Notes under the pieces: generated by a model | What the model was told of the DNA's origin: nothing | Databases searched by the model: none | What the model saw: only the letters and a program-made list of their open reading frames with translations | Assembly (NCBI RefSeq): GCF_001027925.1 | Contig: NZ_LECT01000006.1 | Span: forward strand, 124,001 to 188,000 | Reading direction: 5' to 3' | Source of the DNA: Rhodopirellula islandica | GTDB taxonomy: Bacteria; Planctomycetota; Planctomycetia; Pirellulales; Pirellulaceae | DNA length: 64,000 nt | Shown here: positions 26,891 to 36,174 of the stretch, piece after piece | Layout of the letters: every line of letters begins with the position of its first letter | How positions within the stretch are numbered: the stretch's first letter is position 1 | Made by a program: the position numbers and the translations under genes

Positions 26891-29800
26891 ATGTCATCTG
26901 TTGCACAACCCGGTGCGGCCGTGCCGAAGCCGCGAAAAAAGTATGTTCGCGCGGTTGGTCCGCGGCTCAAAAAACTGCTCTACGCCATCTTCGTTCTGTT
27001 CGCATTGCTGTTGGCCAACTCGGGATATCTGGCGACGTTCACGTTCCTCGAGTGGTTTCGGGATCAGACGTACCAGGACTACTTTTATCAATACATGTTC
27101 CTGGCTCACTTGGTGATGGGACTGCTGTTGGTTCTGCCGGTCGTCATCTTTGGGTTCATCCACATGTGGAACACCAAGGATCGTCGCAACCGGCGGGCGG
27201 TCCGGATTGGGTACGCTCTGTTCGCGGTCAGCTTGGGGATCCTCGCGACGGGAATTTTGTTGGTTCGGATCGGTGGGTTTGATTTGAAACAACCATTGGC
27301 ACGCAACACCGTGTATTGGTTGCACGTCGCGTTTCCGCTCGCTTCGATTTGGCTGTATTGGCTGCACCGCTTAGCCGGACCGCGCATCAAGTGGCGAATC
27401 GGAATGAGCTTTGGCGGGGTCGCGGTGGCGTCCATCGCCGCCATGGTGATCTTGCAGATGCAGGATCCTCGGCAGTGGAATGCGGTGGGACCCGACTCAG
27501 GCACGCAGTACTTCGAACCTTCCTTGGCGCGGACGTCGAGCGGTAACTTCATTCCCTCCGATGCATTGATGAACGATGAATACTGTTTGAAGTGTCATGC
27601 CGACATTCACAAAGATTGGCAGGACAGCGTTCACCGGTTCAGTTCTTTCAACAATGCACCCTACTTTGCCAGTGTCAGCGAAACACGAGCGAAGTCGCTC
27701 GAGCGGGACGGATCGGTTCAGGCCTCACGATGGTGTGCGGGTTGCCACGATCCCGTGCCCTTCTTTTCGGGGGCATTTGACGATCCCAACTTTGACATGA
27801 CCAATCACTCAACTGCCAAAGCGGGGATCACGTGCACGGTTTGTCATGCGATCACAAACGTGAACAGCGTGCGAGGCAACGCCGACTACACGATTGAAGA
27901 ACCACTGCACTATCCGTTTGCCAACAGCGACAACGCGGCGCTGCAGTGGATCAACAATCAATTGGTGAAGGCGAAACCTTCGTTTCACAAGAAAACGTTC
28001 TTGAAACCGTTTCACAAAACGGCGGAGTTCTGTTCGACGTGCCACAAGGTGCACTTGCCAGAAGCGTTGACCGGTTACAAAGAATTTTTGCGTGGCCAAA
28101 ACCACTACGACCCGTATTTGTTCAGTGGCGTGTCCGGGCACGGTGCAAGGAGTTTTTACTACCCGCCCAAGGCGGTCGACAACTGCAACAAGTGTCACAT
28201 GCCCTTGGTGGCATCCAATGACTTTGGCGCGAAAAAGTTTGACGGCGCCGAGGAGCTGAGTGTGCACGATCACATGTTCCCCTCGGCGAACACCGGGATC
28301 GCCTGGCTGCGTGATCGAGAGGACGTTATTGAGGCGCATCAAGAGTATTTGCAGGACGTGATGCGTGTCGACATCTTTGGTGTTCGGGAAGGTGGTGAGA
28401 TCGATGGCGAATTGATCGCGCCCCTGCGTCCAGAGGTGCCCGCACTGAAACGGGGTGAAAAGTATCTGCTGGAAACGGTGGTTCGGACGATGAAAATGGG
28501 GCACCTGTTTTCGCAGGGGACCGTGGACAGCAACGAAATTTGGTTGGAAGTCAAAGTCACCAGCGGCGATCGATTGATCGGTCACAGCGGTTGGGTCAAT
28601 GAAAACAGACACAATGAAGTCGATCCGTGGTCGCACTTCATCAACGTGTTCATGCTGGACAAGGATGGCAACCGAATCAATCGGCGAAATGCCGAAGACA
28701 TCTTCACGCCGCTTTACAATCACCAAATCCCACCGGGGGCTGGGCAGACAGTTCACTACGAACTGAATGTGCCCGACGATGTGAGCGAACCGATTCAGGT
28801 GGAGTTGAAGTTGCTGTATCGAAAGTTCGACACGGAGTACATGGACTTCGTGGCCAGGGTCAATGAAGAACATGGGATTCAAATTCGCGGGCACATTCCC
28901 GGTCAGCACTACACCAATGAGTTGCCGATCACGACGATGGCGGTCGACACGATGGTGTTCCCTGTCGAAGGGTTGGACGATGCCGTTGAAAATTCACCGC
29001 GGGACATTCCAACCTGGCAGCGTTGGAACGACTACGGCATCGGTTTGCTACTGAAGGGCAAGGCGGAACTTCGTCAGGCCGAAGGCGCTTTCCGTGAAGT
29101 GGAGGCGTTGGATCGATACGACGGCCCGCTGAACTTGGCTCGCGTCCTGAACACGGAAGGTCGGCTGGATGAAGCGGTCGAGGCCTTGCAGCGCGCCGAT
29201 GGGTATCGCGAGACCGAAGGTTTTCCACGCTGGACGTGGGCGTGGTTGTCAGGCGTCATCAACTCGCAACAGGGACGCTTGGAAGAGGCCGAACAAAACC
29301 TTCGAAGCGTGCTGGAAGACAGCACGGAAGACATGCAGCGTCGCGGCTTTGATTTCAGTTTGGATATTGAAGTGATCAACCAACTGGGTCGCACTTTGTT
29401 CGATCTGGGCAACACTCGCGAACGTCAACGTCGGACTGACGAGAGTCAGGCCTATTTCGAAGAGTCGGTCAGGCAGTATCAAAAGACGCTGCAGATCGAT
29501 CCTGAAAACGTTTCCGCTCATCACAATTTGCAATTGCTCTATGAGCGTCTCGGCGATCAAGAGTCGGCAGAGAAACATCGGAAACTGCACCAAATCTACA
29601 AGCCGGATGACAACGCCCAAGGGCGTGCGATTCGTCTGGCCCGAGAAAAGTATCCCGCTGCCAACCACGCGGCCGAAGCGGTCGTGAAGTATTCCTTGCA
29701 TCGGGAATTGCCAACGGAAACCCCACCGCCCGAAACCCCAACGGACCATTCCGCTGCGGTCACCAGCCCTGCCCCCGAAGGAGATGATGATGTCGAGTGA
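26891..29800 (+). CDS. Membrane multihaem cytochrome c with TPR domain
   Basis: A 969-residue protein. The start at 26891 (MSSVAQPGAAVPKPRKKYVR) leads straight to the first helix; an upstream frame to 26732 is not convincing. Residues about 25-200 hold five membrane helices. A c-type cytochrome region follows with five CXXCH sites: CLKCH, CAGCH, CTVCH, CSTCH and CNKCH, resembling the cytochrome c554 family. A beta-rich domain (about 500-690) is next, then a TPR region from about 710 with AEGAFREVEALDRYDG, GRLDEAVEALQRADG and YQKTLQIDPENVSAHHNLQL. The tail is proline-rich. It overlaps the CRTAC1-like gene by 17 bp, so the two are probably made together. An electron-transfer role is inferred; the donor and acceptor are unknown. 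Confidence 0.9.
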   Translation: MSSVAQPGAAVPKPRKKYVRAVGPRLKKLLYAIFVLFALLLANSGYLATFTFLEWFRDQTYQDYFYQYMFLAHLVMGLLLVLPVVIFGFIHMWNTKDRRNRRAVRIGYALFAVSLGILATGILLVRIGGFDLKQPLARNTVYWLHVAFPLASIWLYWLHRLAGPRIKWRIGMSFGGVAVASIAAMVILQMQDPRQWNAVGPDSGTQYFEPSLARTSSGNFIPSDALMNDEYCLKCHADIHKDWQDSVHRFSSFNNAPYFASVSETRAKSLERDGSVQASRWCAGCHDPVPFFSGAFDDPNFDMTNHSTAKAGITCTVCHAITNVNSVRGNADYTIEEPLHYPFANSDNAALQWINNQLVKAKPSFHKKTFLKPFHKTAEFCSTCHKVHLPEALTGYKEFLRGQNHYDPYLFSGVSGHGARSFYYPPKAVDNCNKCHMPLVASNDFGAKKFDGAEELSVHDHMFPSANTGIAWLRDREDVIEAHQEYLQDVMRVDIFGVREGGEIDGELIAPLRPEVPALKRGEKYLLETVVRTMKMGHLFSQGTVDSNEIWLEVKVTSGDRLIGHSGWVNENRHNEVDPWSHFINVFMLDKDGNRINRRNAEDIFTPLYNHQIPPGAGQTVHYELNVPDDVSEPIQVELKLLYRKFDTEYMDFVARVNEEHGIQIRGHIPGQHYTNELPITTMAVDTMVFPVEGLDDAVENSPRDIPTWQRWNDYGIGLLLKGKAELRQAEGAFREVEALDRYDGPLNLARVLNTEGRLDEAVEALQRADGYRETEGFPRWTWAWLSGVINSQQGRLEEAEQNLRSVLEDSTEDMQRRGFDFSLDIEVINQLGRTLFDLGNTRERQRRTDESQAYFEESVRQYQKTLQIDPENVSAHHNLQLLYERLGDQESAEKHRKLHQIYKPDDNAQGRAIRLAREKYPAANHAAEAVVKYSLHRELPTETPPPETPTDHSAAVTSPAPEGDDDVE

Positions 29801-31637
29801 TCCGCAGTCAAACGAAGTGGATGAAAGTGAATTGCGTGATGAAGCCGATATCGGTCGCGCGATGCGGGGGTCGTTGATCGCGTTGGTGGCAATCGTGCTG
29901 GTCGGCGGCATCGCCGCCTATCTTCTGACGCGTCCCAAGCCGGCGCCGCCGGTGCGCGAATCTCAGTTGGCGAGCGTTGCCATTCGAGAACAACCCAAGG
30001 TGGTGCTTCCAAAAACCCCGTTCAAAGACATCACTGAAGAGGCGGGGATTTCGTTTGTGCACAACAACGGCGCGACCGGAGACAAGTTGCTGCCTGAAAC
30101 GATGGGGGGAGGGAGCGCGTTCCTCGATTTTGACAACGACGGGGATCAGGATCTGTTGTTGATCAACTCCATGGATTGGCCCTGGGATGAACCCAGTGGT
30201 CGGGGGAACACATCGGGACTGTACCGAAATGAGGGTGGCACCTTTGTGGATGTGACGCAGGGATCCGGATTGGATGTCGAGATGTATGGCATGGGGTGTG
30301 CCGTTGGCGACTTCGATCAAGACGGGTTGGTGGATGTGTTCATTTCGGCGGTCGGGAAGAATCGCTTGTTTCGGAACCTTGGTGAGGGGAAATTCGAAGA
30401 CCTCACCGAGTCCGCGGGTGTGAGCGGCGCGGAAGATCGCTGGAGCACCAGTTCGGGCTGGTTTGACTATGACAACGACGGCGATCTGGATCTGTTTGTG
30501 TGCAACTACGTCGTTTGGAGTCGCGAATACGATGAGTCGCAGGGGTTTCAACTCGTCGGTGGCGGACGGGCCTATGGGCGACCGCAAAATTTCGAAGGCA
30601 CGTTCTCATACCTGTATCGCAACGAAGGGGACGGGAAGTTCACGGACGTTTCCGAAGCGGCTGGCATTCAGGTTCGAAATGTTTCCACCGACGTGCCACA
30701 GTCGAAGTCGCTGGGTTTGGCACTTTGTGATTTCGACCAGGACGGCTACATGGATGTGGTGGTCGCCAACGACACGGTCCAAAACTGTTTGCTTCGAAAC
30801 AGTGGTGACGGGAAATTTTCGGAGATGGGCGCGATTTGTGGGATCGCATTTGATTCCACCGGCAACGCTCGCGGGGCGATGGGGATCGATGTGACATCCT
30901 TTCGTGAGCGATCCAGCATGGCGGTTGCGATCGGGAACTTTTCCAATGAAATGACGGCGTTGTATGTGACCAAAGCCGGGCGAATGCAGTTCTACGACGA
31001 AGCGGTCTCGACCGGACTCGGTCCCAGCACGCGGTTGTTGCTGACGTTTGGTTTGGCCTATGTCGACTATGACCTGGACGGTCGCTTGGATCTGTTTTGT
31101 GCCAACGGCCACTTGGAAGAAGACATCAATCGGGTGCAGCCGAGCCAGCACTACGAGCAGCCACCGCAGATGTTTTGGAACGCGGGACCCGAGTATGAGA
31201 CGGAGTTTCTTCCTGTCGGTGCGGAGCAGTTGGGCAACGATTTTGTTGTGCCGATGGTTGGTCGCGGCGCATCGTATGCCGACATTGATTTGGATGGCGA
31301 CTTGGACTTGCTGATCACGTCGGTGGGGCGTTCACCACGGTTGTTGCGCAACGATCAAGCAACCGGTCACCATTGGCTGCGACTGAAATTGGTGGGCGAC
31401 GGGGTGAAGTGCAATCGCGATGCGATTGGGGCTTGGGTGGAGGTCACGGTCGGCGACGAGGTGCTGGCCAAACAGGTGATGCCGACGCGAAGCTATCTCA
31501 CTCAGGTGGAGTTGCCGTTGACGTTTGGGCTGGGGCAGCACGAGGCTGTTCAGAACGTGACGGTGCGGTGGCCAGATGGCGAGAAGATTGAGTTGGGGCC
31601 GATGAAGGTCGACCAGGTGCACGAGATCACTCGGTGA
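29784..31637 (+). CDS. CRTAC1/ASPIC family FG-GAP repeat protein
   Basis: A 617-residue membrane-anchored beta-propeller protein. The start ATG at 29784 (or one of the next two codons) has GAAGGAG just upstream and lies inside the 3' end of the cytochrome gene. One helix (ALVAIVLVGGIAAYLLT) is near residue 45, the rest is exported. The propeller has calcium-binding FG-GAP motifs: DFDNDGDQDLLLIN, DFDQDGLVDVFI, DYDNDGDLDLFVCN, DFDQDGYMDVVVAN, DYDLDGRLDLFCAN and DLDGDLDLLIT. The C-terminus is an ASPIC/UnbV domain (YLTQVELPLTFGLGQHEAVQ and VTVRWPDGEKIEL). Such proteins often accompany planctomycete cytochromes, and the overlap supports a common complex; function unknown. Confidence 0.92.
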   Translation: MMMSSDPQSNEVDESELRDEADIGRAMRGSLIALVAIVLVGGIAAYLLTRPKPAPPVRESQLASVAIREQPKVVLPKTPFKDITEEAGISFVHNNGATGDKLLPETMGGGSAFLDFDNDGDQDLLLINSMDWPWDEPSGRGNTSGLYRNEGGTFVDVTQGSGLDVEMYGMGCAVGDFDQDGLVDVFISAVGKNRLFRNLGEGKFEDLTESAGVSGAEDRWSTSSGWFDYDNDGDLDLFVCNYVVWSREYDESQGFQLVGGGRAYGRPQNFEGTFSYLYRNEGDGKFTDVSEAAGIQVRNVSTDVPQSKSLGLALCDFDQDGYMDVVVANDTVQNCLLRNSGDGKFSEMGAICGIAFDSTGNARGAMGIDVTSFRERSSMAVAIGNFSNEMTALYVTKAGRMQFYDEAVSTGLGPSTRLLLTFGLAYVDYDLDGRLDLFCANGHLEEDINRVQPSQHYEQPPQMFWNAGPEYETEFLPVGAEQLGNDFVVPMVGRGASYADIDLDGDLDLLITSVGRSPRLLRNDQATGHHWLRLKLVGDGVKCNRDAIGAWVEVTVGDEVLAKQVMPTRSYLTQVELPLTFGLGQHEAVQNVTVRWPDGEKIELGPMKVDQVHEITR

Positions 31638-31753
31638 AGGTTGCAAGCCAATGTTGAGCGTGGTGCTGGTCCAGTGAAGCGGTCAAACACACTTGAATTG
31701 CGACGGGACAGACGTCGAAAGAATCGGGCGTGAGAGAATTGGATCCTCGTGAT

Positions 31754-32890
31754 CTAGGTCCCCGCCATTTCGGGCGATCGTTTGGCTGGGATTTCGACCG
31801 CGACTGTTTCCAGACCGATCAGATTGCGGAGACGTGTGACCATCGGCGGCGATAGCTTGCGTCCGGATGCAATGAGCAGCAGGCCGTTCGGCATTCGAAC
31901 GTCTTCTGCGACCATCATGCCTGTCAACAGTTCAGATGTTGAAATGCTTTCGATCGTCGGTTTAGGCTGTGCATCGGTAGCATGACGAACATGTTCACTG
32001 AAGTTTTGGTCAAGGTCTGGGAATCGATCTTCAATTTCAGTTAAGGCGACATCACCGGTTTCGCCTCGACGTTTCAGCATGCTTTGGTAGTAGCTGAGTA
32101 AGATCGATTGAGCAATTTTGTCGTCATCATTGGTGCACTGCTTGGTCGTGATCTCGGTGCTTCCCATTCGATCCAGCAAATCAGAGATCGGTTCCAGTCG
32201 TGGGATTTGTTTGATCAATTGGCTGGAAATGGAGAAGACTTCTTTCACGATCTTGCGATGTTCGTCCGACGTGATGGACGCTTTGGCCAAGGTTTCTCGT
32301 TGGTCGAGGTTCAGCAGTGGAATGCCTGCGACCATCAAGCGAGAGGTCAACGGCACACGCCAATCGGTGTCCGCGTTGCATTCGGTGAGCATCTCTTTCG
32401 CTGATTTCAGGATGTCGTCGGTGTCGACCAACGGATCGTCAACGTATTCAATGATTTCCACCAGGACACTGATCGCACCTGAAAAAGTCTTCTTGAGCAA
32501 TTCTTCTTTGCTCGTGATCAAGTCGTGTTGTTTGATTCCGGCATTGATGGCCGCTTTGATGTCGCTCATTTGGCAAGGTTTGTTCAGGAACCGAAAGACT
32601 TGCCCGTCGTTGACCGCGTCCATCGCGGTGGTGAGGTCCTGGTTTCCTGTGAGCATCAGGTACACGCTGTTGGGCGAGATCTCACGCGCCTTTTGGATGA
32701 CTTCGATGCCTTCCATTCCTGGCATCCGCATGTCGACCATGACAACGGAGAAGGTTTCGGAATTCTTGATGCAGGCCAAAGCCTCTTGACCGGATTCGCA
32801 GGTGGTGACCTCGAAGTCAAAGGACAGGTTTCGCTTGAGTGTGTTCAGCAAGCTGTAGTCGTCGTCGACGAGTAGGATTCGTTCATTCAT
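31754..32890 (-). CDS. Response regulator with degenerate HD output domain
   Basis: A 378-residue protein. The start at 32890 (MNERILLVDDDYSLLN) is preferred over one 8 codons upstream. The receiver (about 3-118) has the acidic pair DD, phosphoacceptor D in VVMVDMRMPG, T in LMLTGN, and K in FLNKPCQ. The C-terminal region begins LLKKTFSGAISVLVEIIEYV, like regulators with an RpfG/HD-GYP-type output, but I see no HD catalytic pair or GYP motif, so it probably is not an active phosphodiesterase. It follows the kinase gene at 32939 by 48 bp, so it is likely the partner. The end of the protein (TSELLTGMMVAEDVRMPNGL) resembles the C-terminal part of other planctomycete regulators of this kind. Confidence 0.88.
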   Translation of the reverse strand: MNERILLVDDDYSLLNTLKRNLSFDFEVTTCESGQEALACIKNSETFSVVMVDMRMPGMEGIEVIQKAREISPNSVYLMLTGNQDLTTAMDAVNDGQVFRFLNKPCQMSDIKAAINAGIKQHDLITSKEELLKKTFSGAISVLVEIIEYVDDPLVDTDDILKSAKEMLTECNADTDWRVPLTSRLMVAGIPLLNLDQRETLAKASITSDEHRKIVKEVFSISSQLIKQIPRLEPISDLLDRMGSTEITTKQCTNDDDKIAQSILLSYYQSMLKRRGETGDVALTEIEDRFPDLDQNFSEHVRHATDAQPKPTIESISTSELLTGMMVAEDVRMPNGLLLIASGRKLSPPMVTRLRNLIGLETVAVEIPAKRSPEMAGT

Positions 32891-32938
32891 CGGGTTGTTC
32901 GCCGGTTGAATCAAGTGTTTAGGTGGTTGTCAGGGAGA

Positions 32939-35248
32939 TCAAGTCAGAACCGGAACACGACAGGTGTCCGGGCGTTCTTTGTCGGAGTCGTCTGCAATGG
33001 ACTGGCTGGCGTCCATTGGGAGCGTCACGATGAAGGAGCTTCCGACGTTGGGTTCGGATTCCACATGAACCGTGCCATTGTGTTTCGAGGAGACAATGTT
33101 GTATGTCAGCGAGAGTCCCATCCCGGTGCCCTTGCCGACCTCTTTGGTGGTGAAGAACTGGTTGAAAACTTTGGAACGGACATCCGCTGACATTCCGGTT
33201 CCGTTGTCGCTCACGCGAATTTCAACTTGGTTGTCGTTTTGCACTGAGTTGACTCGGATCTTGCCTTCGAGTTCAGGCTCACTTGCCTTGCGTTCTGCGA
33301 TGGCGTCCGCCGCGTTGACGATCAAGTTGATGAAGACTTGGCTGAGTTCTGCCCCGAAGGCAGGGATTGGCGGTAGGTCGTGTGACAAATCCAGTTCCAA
33401 TTCAGCAACATATTTGTATCGGTTGCGGCTGATGATTGCCGCTTGCTGAATCAGAGTGTTCACATCGGTGTCGTTCATCTCTTGCCGGCCTGGATGCGAC
33501 ATGGCTTTCATCGCTCGGACAATCTCGATCACACGAATCACCGCTTGTGATGCTTCTTCGATGGCATCCGGCGTCTGTTCTCGCAACACGTCGTAGCGAT
33601 GCTGCTTGGTCAACGATTCGAGTTGTGATTGAGCATCGACCGCATTCAACGAAGGGCTTTTGAGCAATTCGAACAATCCGTCGGTGAACTGGAAGAGACG
33701 CTCATAGCTCATGGTCAGGAATTCCACGTTCCCGCTGACACATTGCATGGGGGTGTTGATTTCGTGAGCGATCCCAGCGGCGAGTTGGCCCATGGATTCC
33801 AGTTTCTGGGCTTGCGCCAATTGGCGTTCCATGGCTTGCGTGTCACTCAGGTCTGTCGCGAAAGCAACGAACACGGGCCGAGTTTCAAACGTCGACCGGT
33901 GAATGTCCACGTGTACTGGAAATGCGGTGCCGTCCTTCCTCACGTGAGCCGAGTTGAACGCGCATCGTTCGCTTGGGTCTGCCATGGCCACGGTGATCCG
34001 TTGACGCAGTTCATGGTTTGAGATGCCTTGGAGGAAGTCCTGCGGGGAGCAGTTGCCCAGTTGGTCGCGTTCCAGGCCGATGCTCCGCAGGAATCCGCGG
34101 TTGGCTTCCACCAGGCGCAATGTCTCCGCATCGAAAATGTAGAGCTCATTGGGCGATTCTTGAATCAAATTGGCAAGCGATTTGCCACGCGACTCGGCAT
34201 GTTTCAGGTCGGTGATGTCGAGGAAACTTCCTAATGTTCCAAAGCAGTTGTTTTGATGGTCGTGAAGCGAGGTGGCGCCCGCTAGAACCGTTCTGGATTC
34301 CCCGGCAAAGTTCTGCAAGATCTCTTCGATGTTGACAAGTTCCACATTCTCATCCGGTGAATCGCAGAAGCTGGACAATCGGTTGTGCGCTTGGTCGTTC
34401 GAAGGGATGATGTCATTCATTCGTTTGCCAACGATGTCTTGGGGCGACTTCAGTCCAACGAACTCGCTGAATATTTCGTTGCAACCCAAGAAGGTTCCGT
34501 TGATGTCACGCCAGAAGACGGCGGCGGGAATGCGCTGCAGAATGGTGTCCTGAATGTGGCGTTGTTGCTCGATCTCTGACGTCCGACTGCGAACACGTTC
34601 TTCCAGCAAGTCACGTTGTTGAGTGAGCGAGGACTGAAGTTTGGCCAGTTCCCAGAGAGAGAGCCTGTTTTGACGAACTCCCAGGATCAAGAAAATCGTC
34701 TCAAAGACAATCCAACCGGCGTGTTCCAAAGCACGAAGGGGCGATGGCGAGAGAACGCCAAACACGGACTCAGGCCAGAACAGGCTGCGGACCAGATGGT
34801 CCAGGCTGATCACGGAGACTGCCGGCAGGAACACCCAGGGATCTTTGTAAAACGCCAGGAAGGCGAGTGAGCCAAAGATATGGAAATGGGACTCGATCCG
34901 GCCGCCCATCAAGTGGATCAGCAAGGCAGAGAATTGCATTTGCGCGACGGCCATGATCATCCGCGTCATGCGCTGGCCAGGGAAATTGATGGCGAGAAAC
35001 ACCGGGAAGATGGTGAGCAGTCCGCCGCCAACGATGGAACTCCAGACATGCACGTGGACGAGTTGTTGGGACCCAATCCAGGTGTACGGCGAAATCCAAA
35101 CGGCGCAGCCTATTGCAAACGCCCATTGCAGAGCGAGAACCACAGCCAATGCGCGGTCCGCACTGATTTGCCGTGATTGCAAATGCTCCGCAAAGAGGAT
35201 CTGCGCACTCTTTGGAAGAGGTGCCGTTTCGAGTTCGTTTTCTGACAT
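32939..35248 (-). CDS. Membrane PAS-domain sensor histidine kinase
   Basis: A 769-residue kinase. The N-terminal membrane module (about 25-200) has five or six helices and contains GGRIESHFHIFGSLAFLAFY, a segment common to a family of bacterial sensors. A coiled coil (LQSSLTQQRDLLEERVRSRT) leads to two or three PAS domains (FWRDINGTFLGCNEIFSEFV; ELYIFDAETLRLVEANRGFL; RKDGTAFPVHVDIHR). The histidine box is AAGIAHEINTPMQCVSGN; the ATPase has NLIVNAADAIAER, SDNGTGM and GKGTGMGLSLTYN. It lies 18 bp downstream of the thioredoxin-like gene at 35267 and 48 bp upstream of the response regulator, suggesting a three-gene operon. Confidence 0.94.
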   Translation of the reverse strand: MSENELETAPLPKSAQILFAEHLQSRQISADRALAVVLALQWAFAIGCAVWISPYTWIGSQQLVHVHVWSSIVGGGLLTIFPVFLAINFPGQRMTRMIMAVAQMQFSALLIHLMGGRIESHFHIFGSLAFLAFYKDPWVFLPAVSVISLDHLVRSLFWPESVFGVLSPSPLRALEHAGWIVFETIFLILGVRQNRLSLWELAKLQSSLTQQRDLLEERVRSRTSEIEQQRHIQDTILQRIPAAVFWRDINGTFLGCNEIFSEFVGLKSPQDIVGKRMNDIIPSNDQAHNRLSSFCDSPDENVELVNIEEILQNFAGESRTVLAGATSLHDHQNNCFGTLGSFLDITDLKHAESRGKSLANLIQESPNELYIFDAETLRLVEANRGFLRSIGLERDQLGNCSPQDFLQGISNHELRQRITVAMADPSERCAFNSAHVRKDGTAFPVHVDIHRSTFETRPVFVAFATDLSDTQAMERQLAQAQKLESMGQLAAGIAHEINTPMQCVSGNVEFLTMSYERLFQFTDGLFELLKSPSLNAVDAQSQLESLTKQHRYDVLREQTPDAIEEASQAVIRVIEIVRAMKAMSHPGRQEMNDTDVNTLIQQAAIISRNRYKYVAELELDLSHDLPPIPAFGAELSQVFINLIVNAADAIAERKASEPELEGKIRVNSVQNDNQVEIRVSDNGTGMSADVRSKVFNQFFTTKEVGKGTGMGLSLTYNIVSSKHNGTVHVESEPNVGSSFIVTLPMDASQSIADDSDKERPDTCRVPVLT

Positions 35249-35266
35249 GACTATCCGGCTCGAGGA

Positions 35267-35923
35267 CTACAGCCGACAACCGAAAACCGGTGTCGAAGTG
35301 AGAGGCGGTGTTTGGCCTCGAAGCAACATGGAAATGGAGCGCACGCCAAGGTTGTCACCTTCGTGATTCCGAGAAGCGGTGATCCCGCCATGAAAACGGG
35401 GTTTGCCATGAGGGTCGAAAACGACCACCGCGCCCGACGTCTTCATGCCCAACTCCATCGCCGCCTTCCCTGCCTCATCCGCTTGAATGGAAGCGTGAGG
35501 GATGCGCGAGAGACGGGAGGTGATTTTTCCGTCCATCCAATCGCTGTTGGTGTCGGCGGGATGGTAGACCAGGAATCGGCAGGTCAGTTGGTTGTCAACC
35601 TGACGGAGCAGGCGTTGCAGTTCATTGACCGATGCCACCGTGCAGGGGCATTTCGGATGAACGGCCATCACCAATTCCCAGTCGGAAGAGTTGGTTGATC
35701 GCGAGACGCTGGTCGGATGTTCGACGGGTCCGGTGGCAGGCGGCGGTTCGGAGGGACCCGCCGTGTTGCCGTAAGCAATCAACGCGAAGAAGAGACCCGC
35801 CAGAAGGCAGCCCCAAAGAACTGCGACTCGAATCAGGAACGGCGGGATCTTTCTGGTCGTTGGATGGACCGCTTGCAGGTCCACGCTCTGGACGGAACCA
35901 GAGCGGGTTTTTCGATGTAACAT
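35267..35923 (-). CDS. Membrane-anchored thioredoxin-like (RedB-type) protein
   Basis: A 218-residue protein with one helix (FLIRVAVLWGCLLAGLFFALIA, about residues 29-50) and an exported domain. The exported part begins with ELVMAVHPKCPCTVASVNEL, a CPC pair in the position of a thioredoxin active site, and continues with ADTNSDWMDG, a helix/strand pattern and VVVFDPHGKPRFHGGITASR, the usual redoxin end. I recall this HPxCPC form under the name RedB-like, function not established. It is 18 bp upstream of the sensor kinase gene, so it may be part of the signal input, such as redox or metal state of the envelope; that is inference. Confidence 0.75.
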   Translation of the reverse strand: MLHRKTRSGSVQSVDLQAVHPTTRKIPPFLIRVAVLWGCLLAGLFFALIAYGNTAGPSEPPPATGPVEHPTSVSRSTNSSDWELVMAVHPKCPCTVASVNELQRLLRQVDNQLTCRFLVYHPADTNSDWMDGKITSRLSRIPHASIQADEAGKAAMELGMKTSGAVVVFDPHGKPRFHGGITASRNHEGDNLGVRSISMLLRGQTPPLTSTPVFGCRL

Positions 35924-36174
35924 GTCACGTGCCCCGCGAGCAATGTTGGATTAGTAGTGTTGTTGCCTTGATTCCTCAAGGCTGTCAAACGCTACATCGG
36001 AATCGTGATGCAGACCTGGAGAATGAGAATTCGGGGATGAGAAAGACGCTGCCTCGCCTGGGGGAGCAATGACCTTGGCGGTTGAATCGAATGTGCGGCC
36101 GGTGCGGGATTGGAGGGGCTGGGGAGACTGGTTCGCAAGCTCGATCCTATTCAGACCGCCGATGGCCTGTTTTA

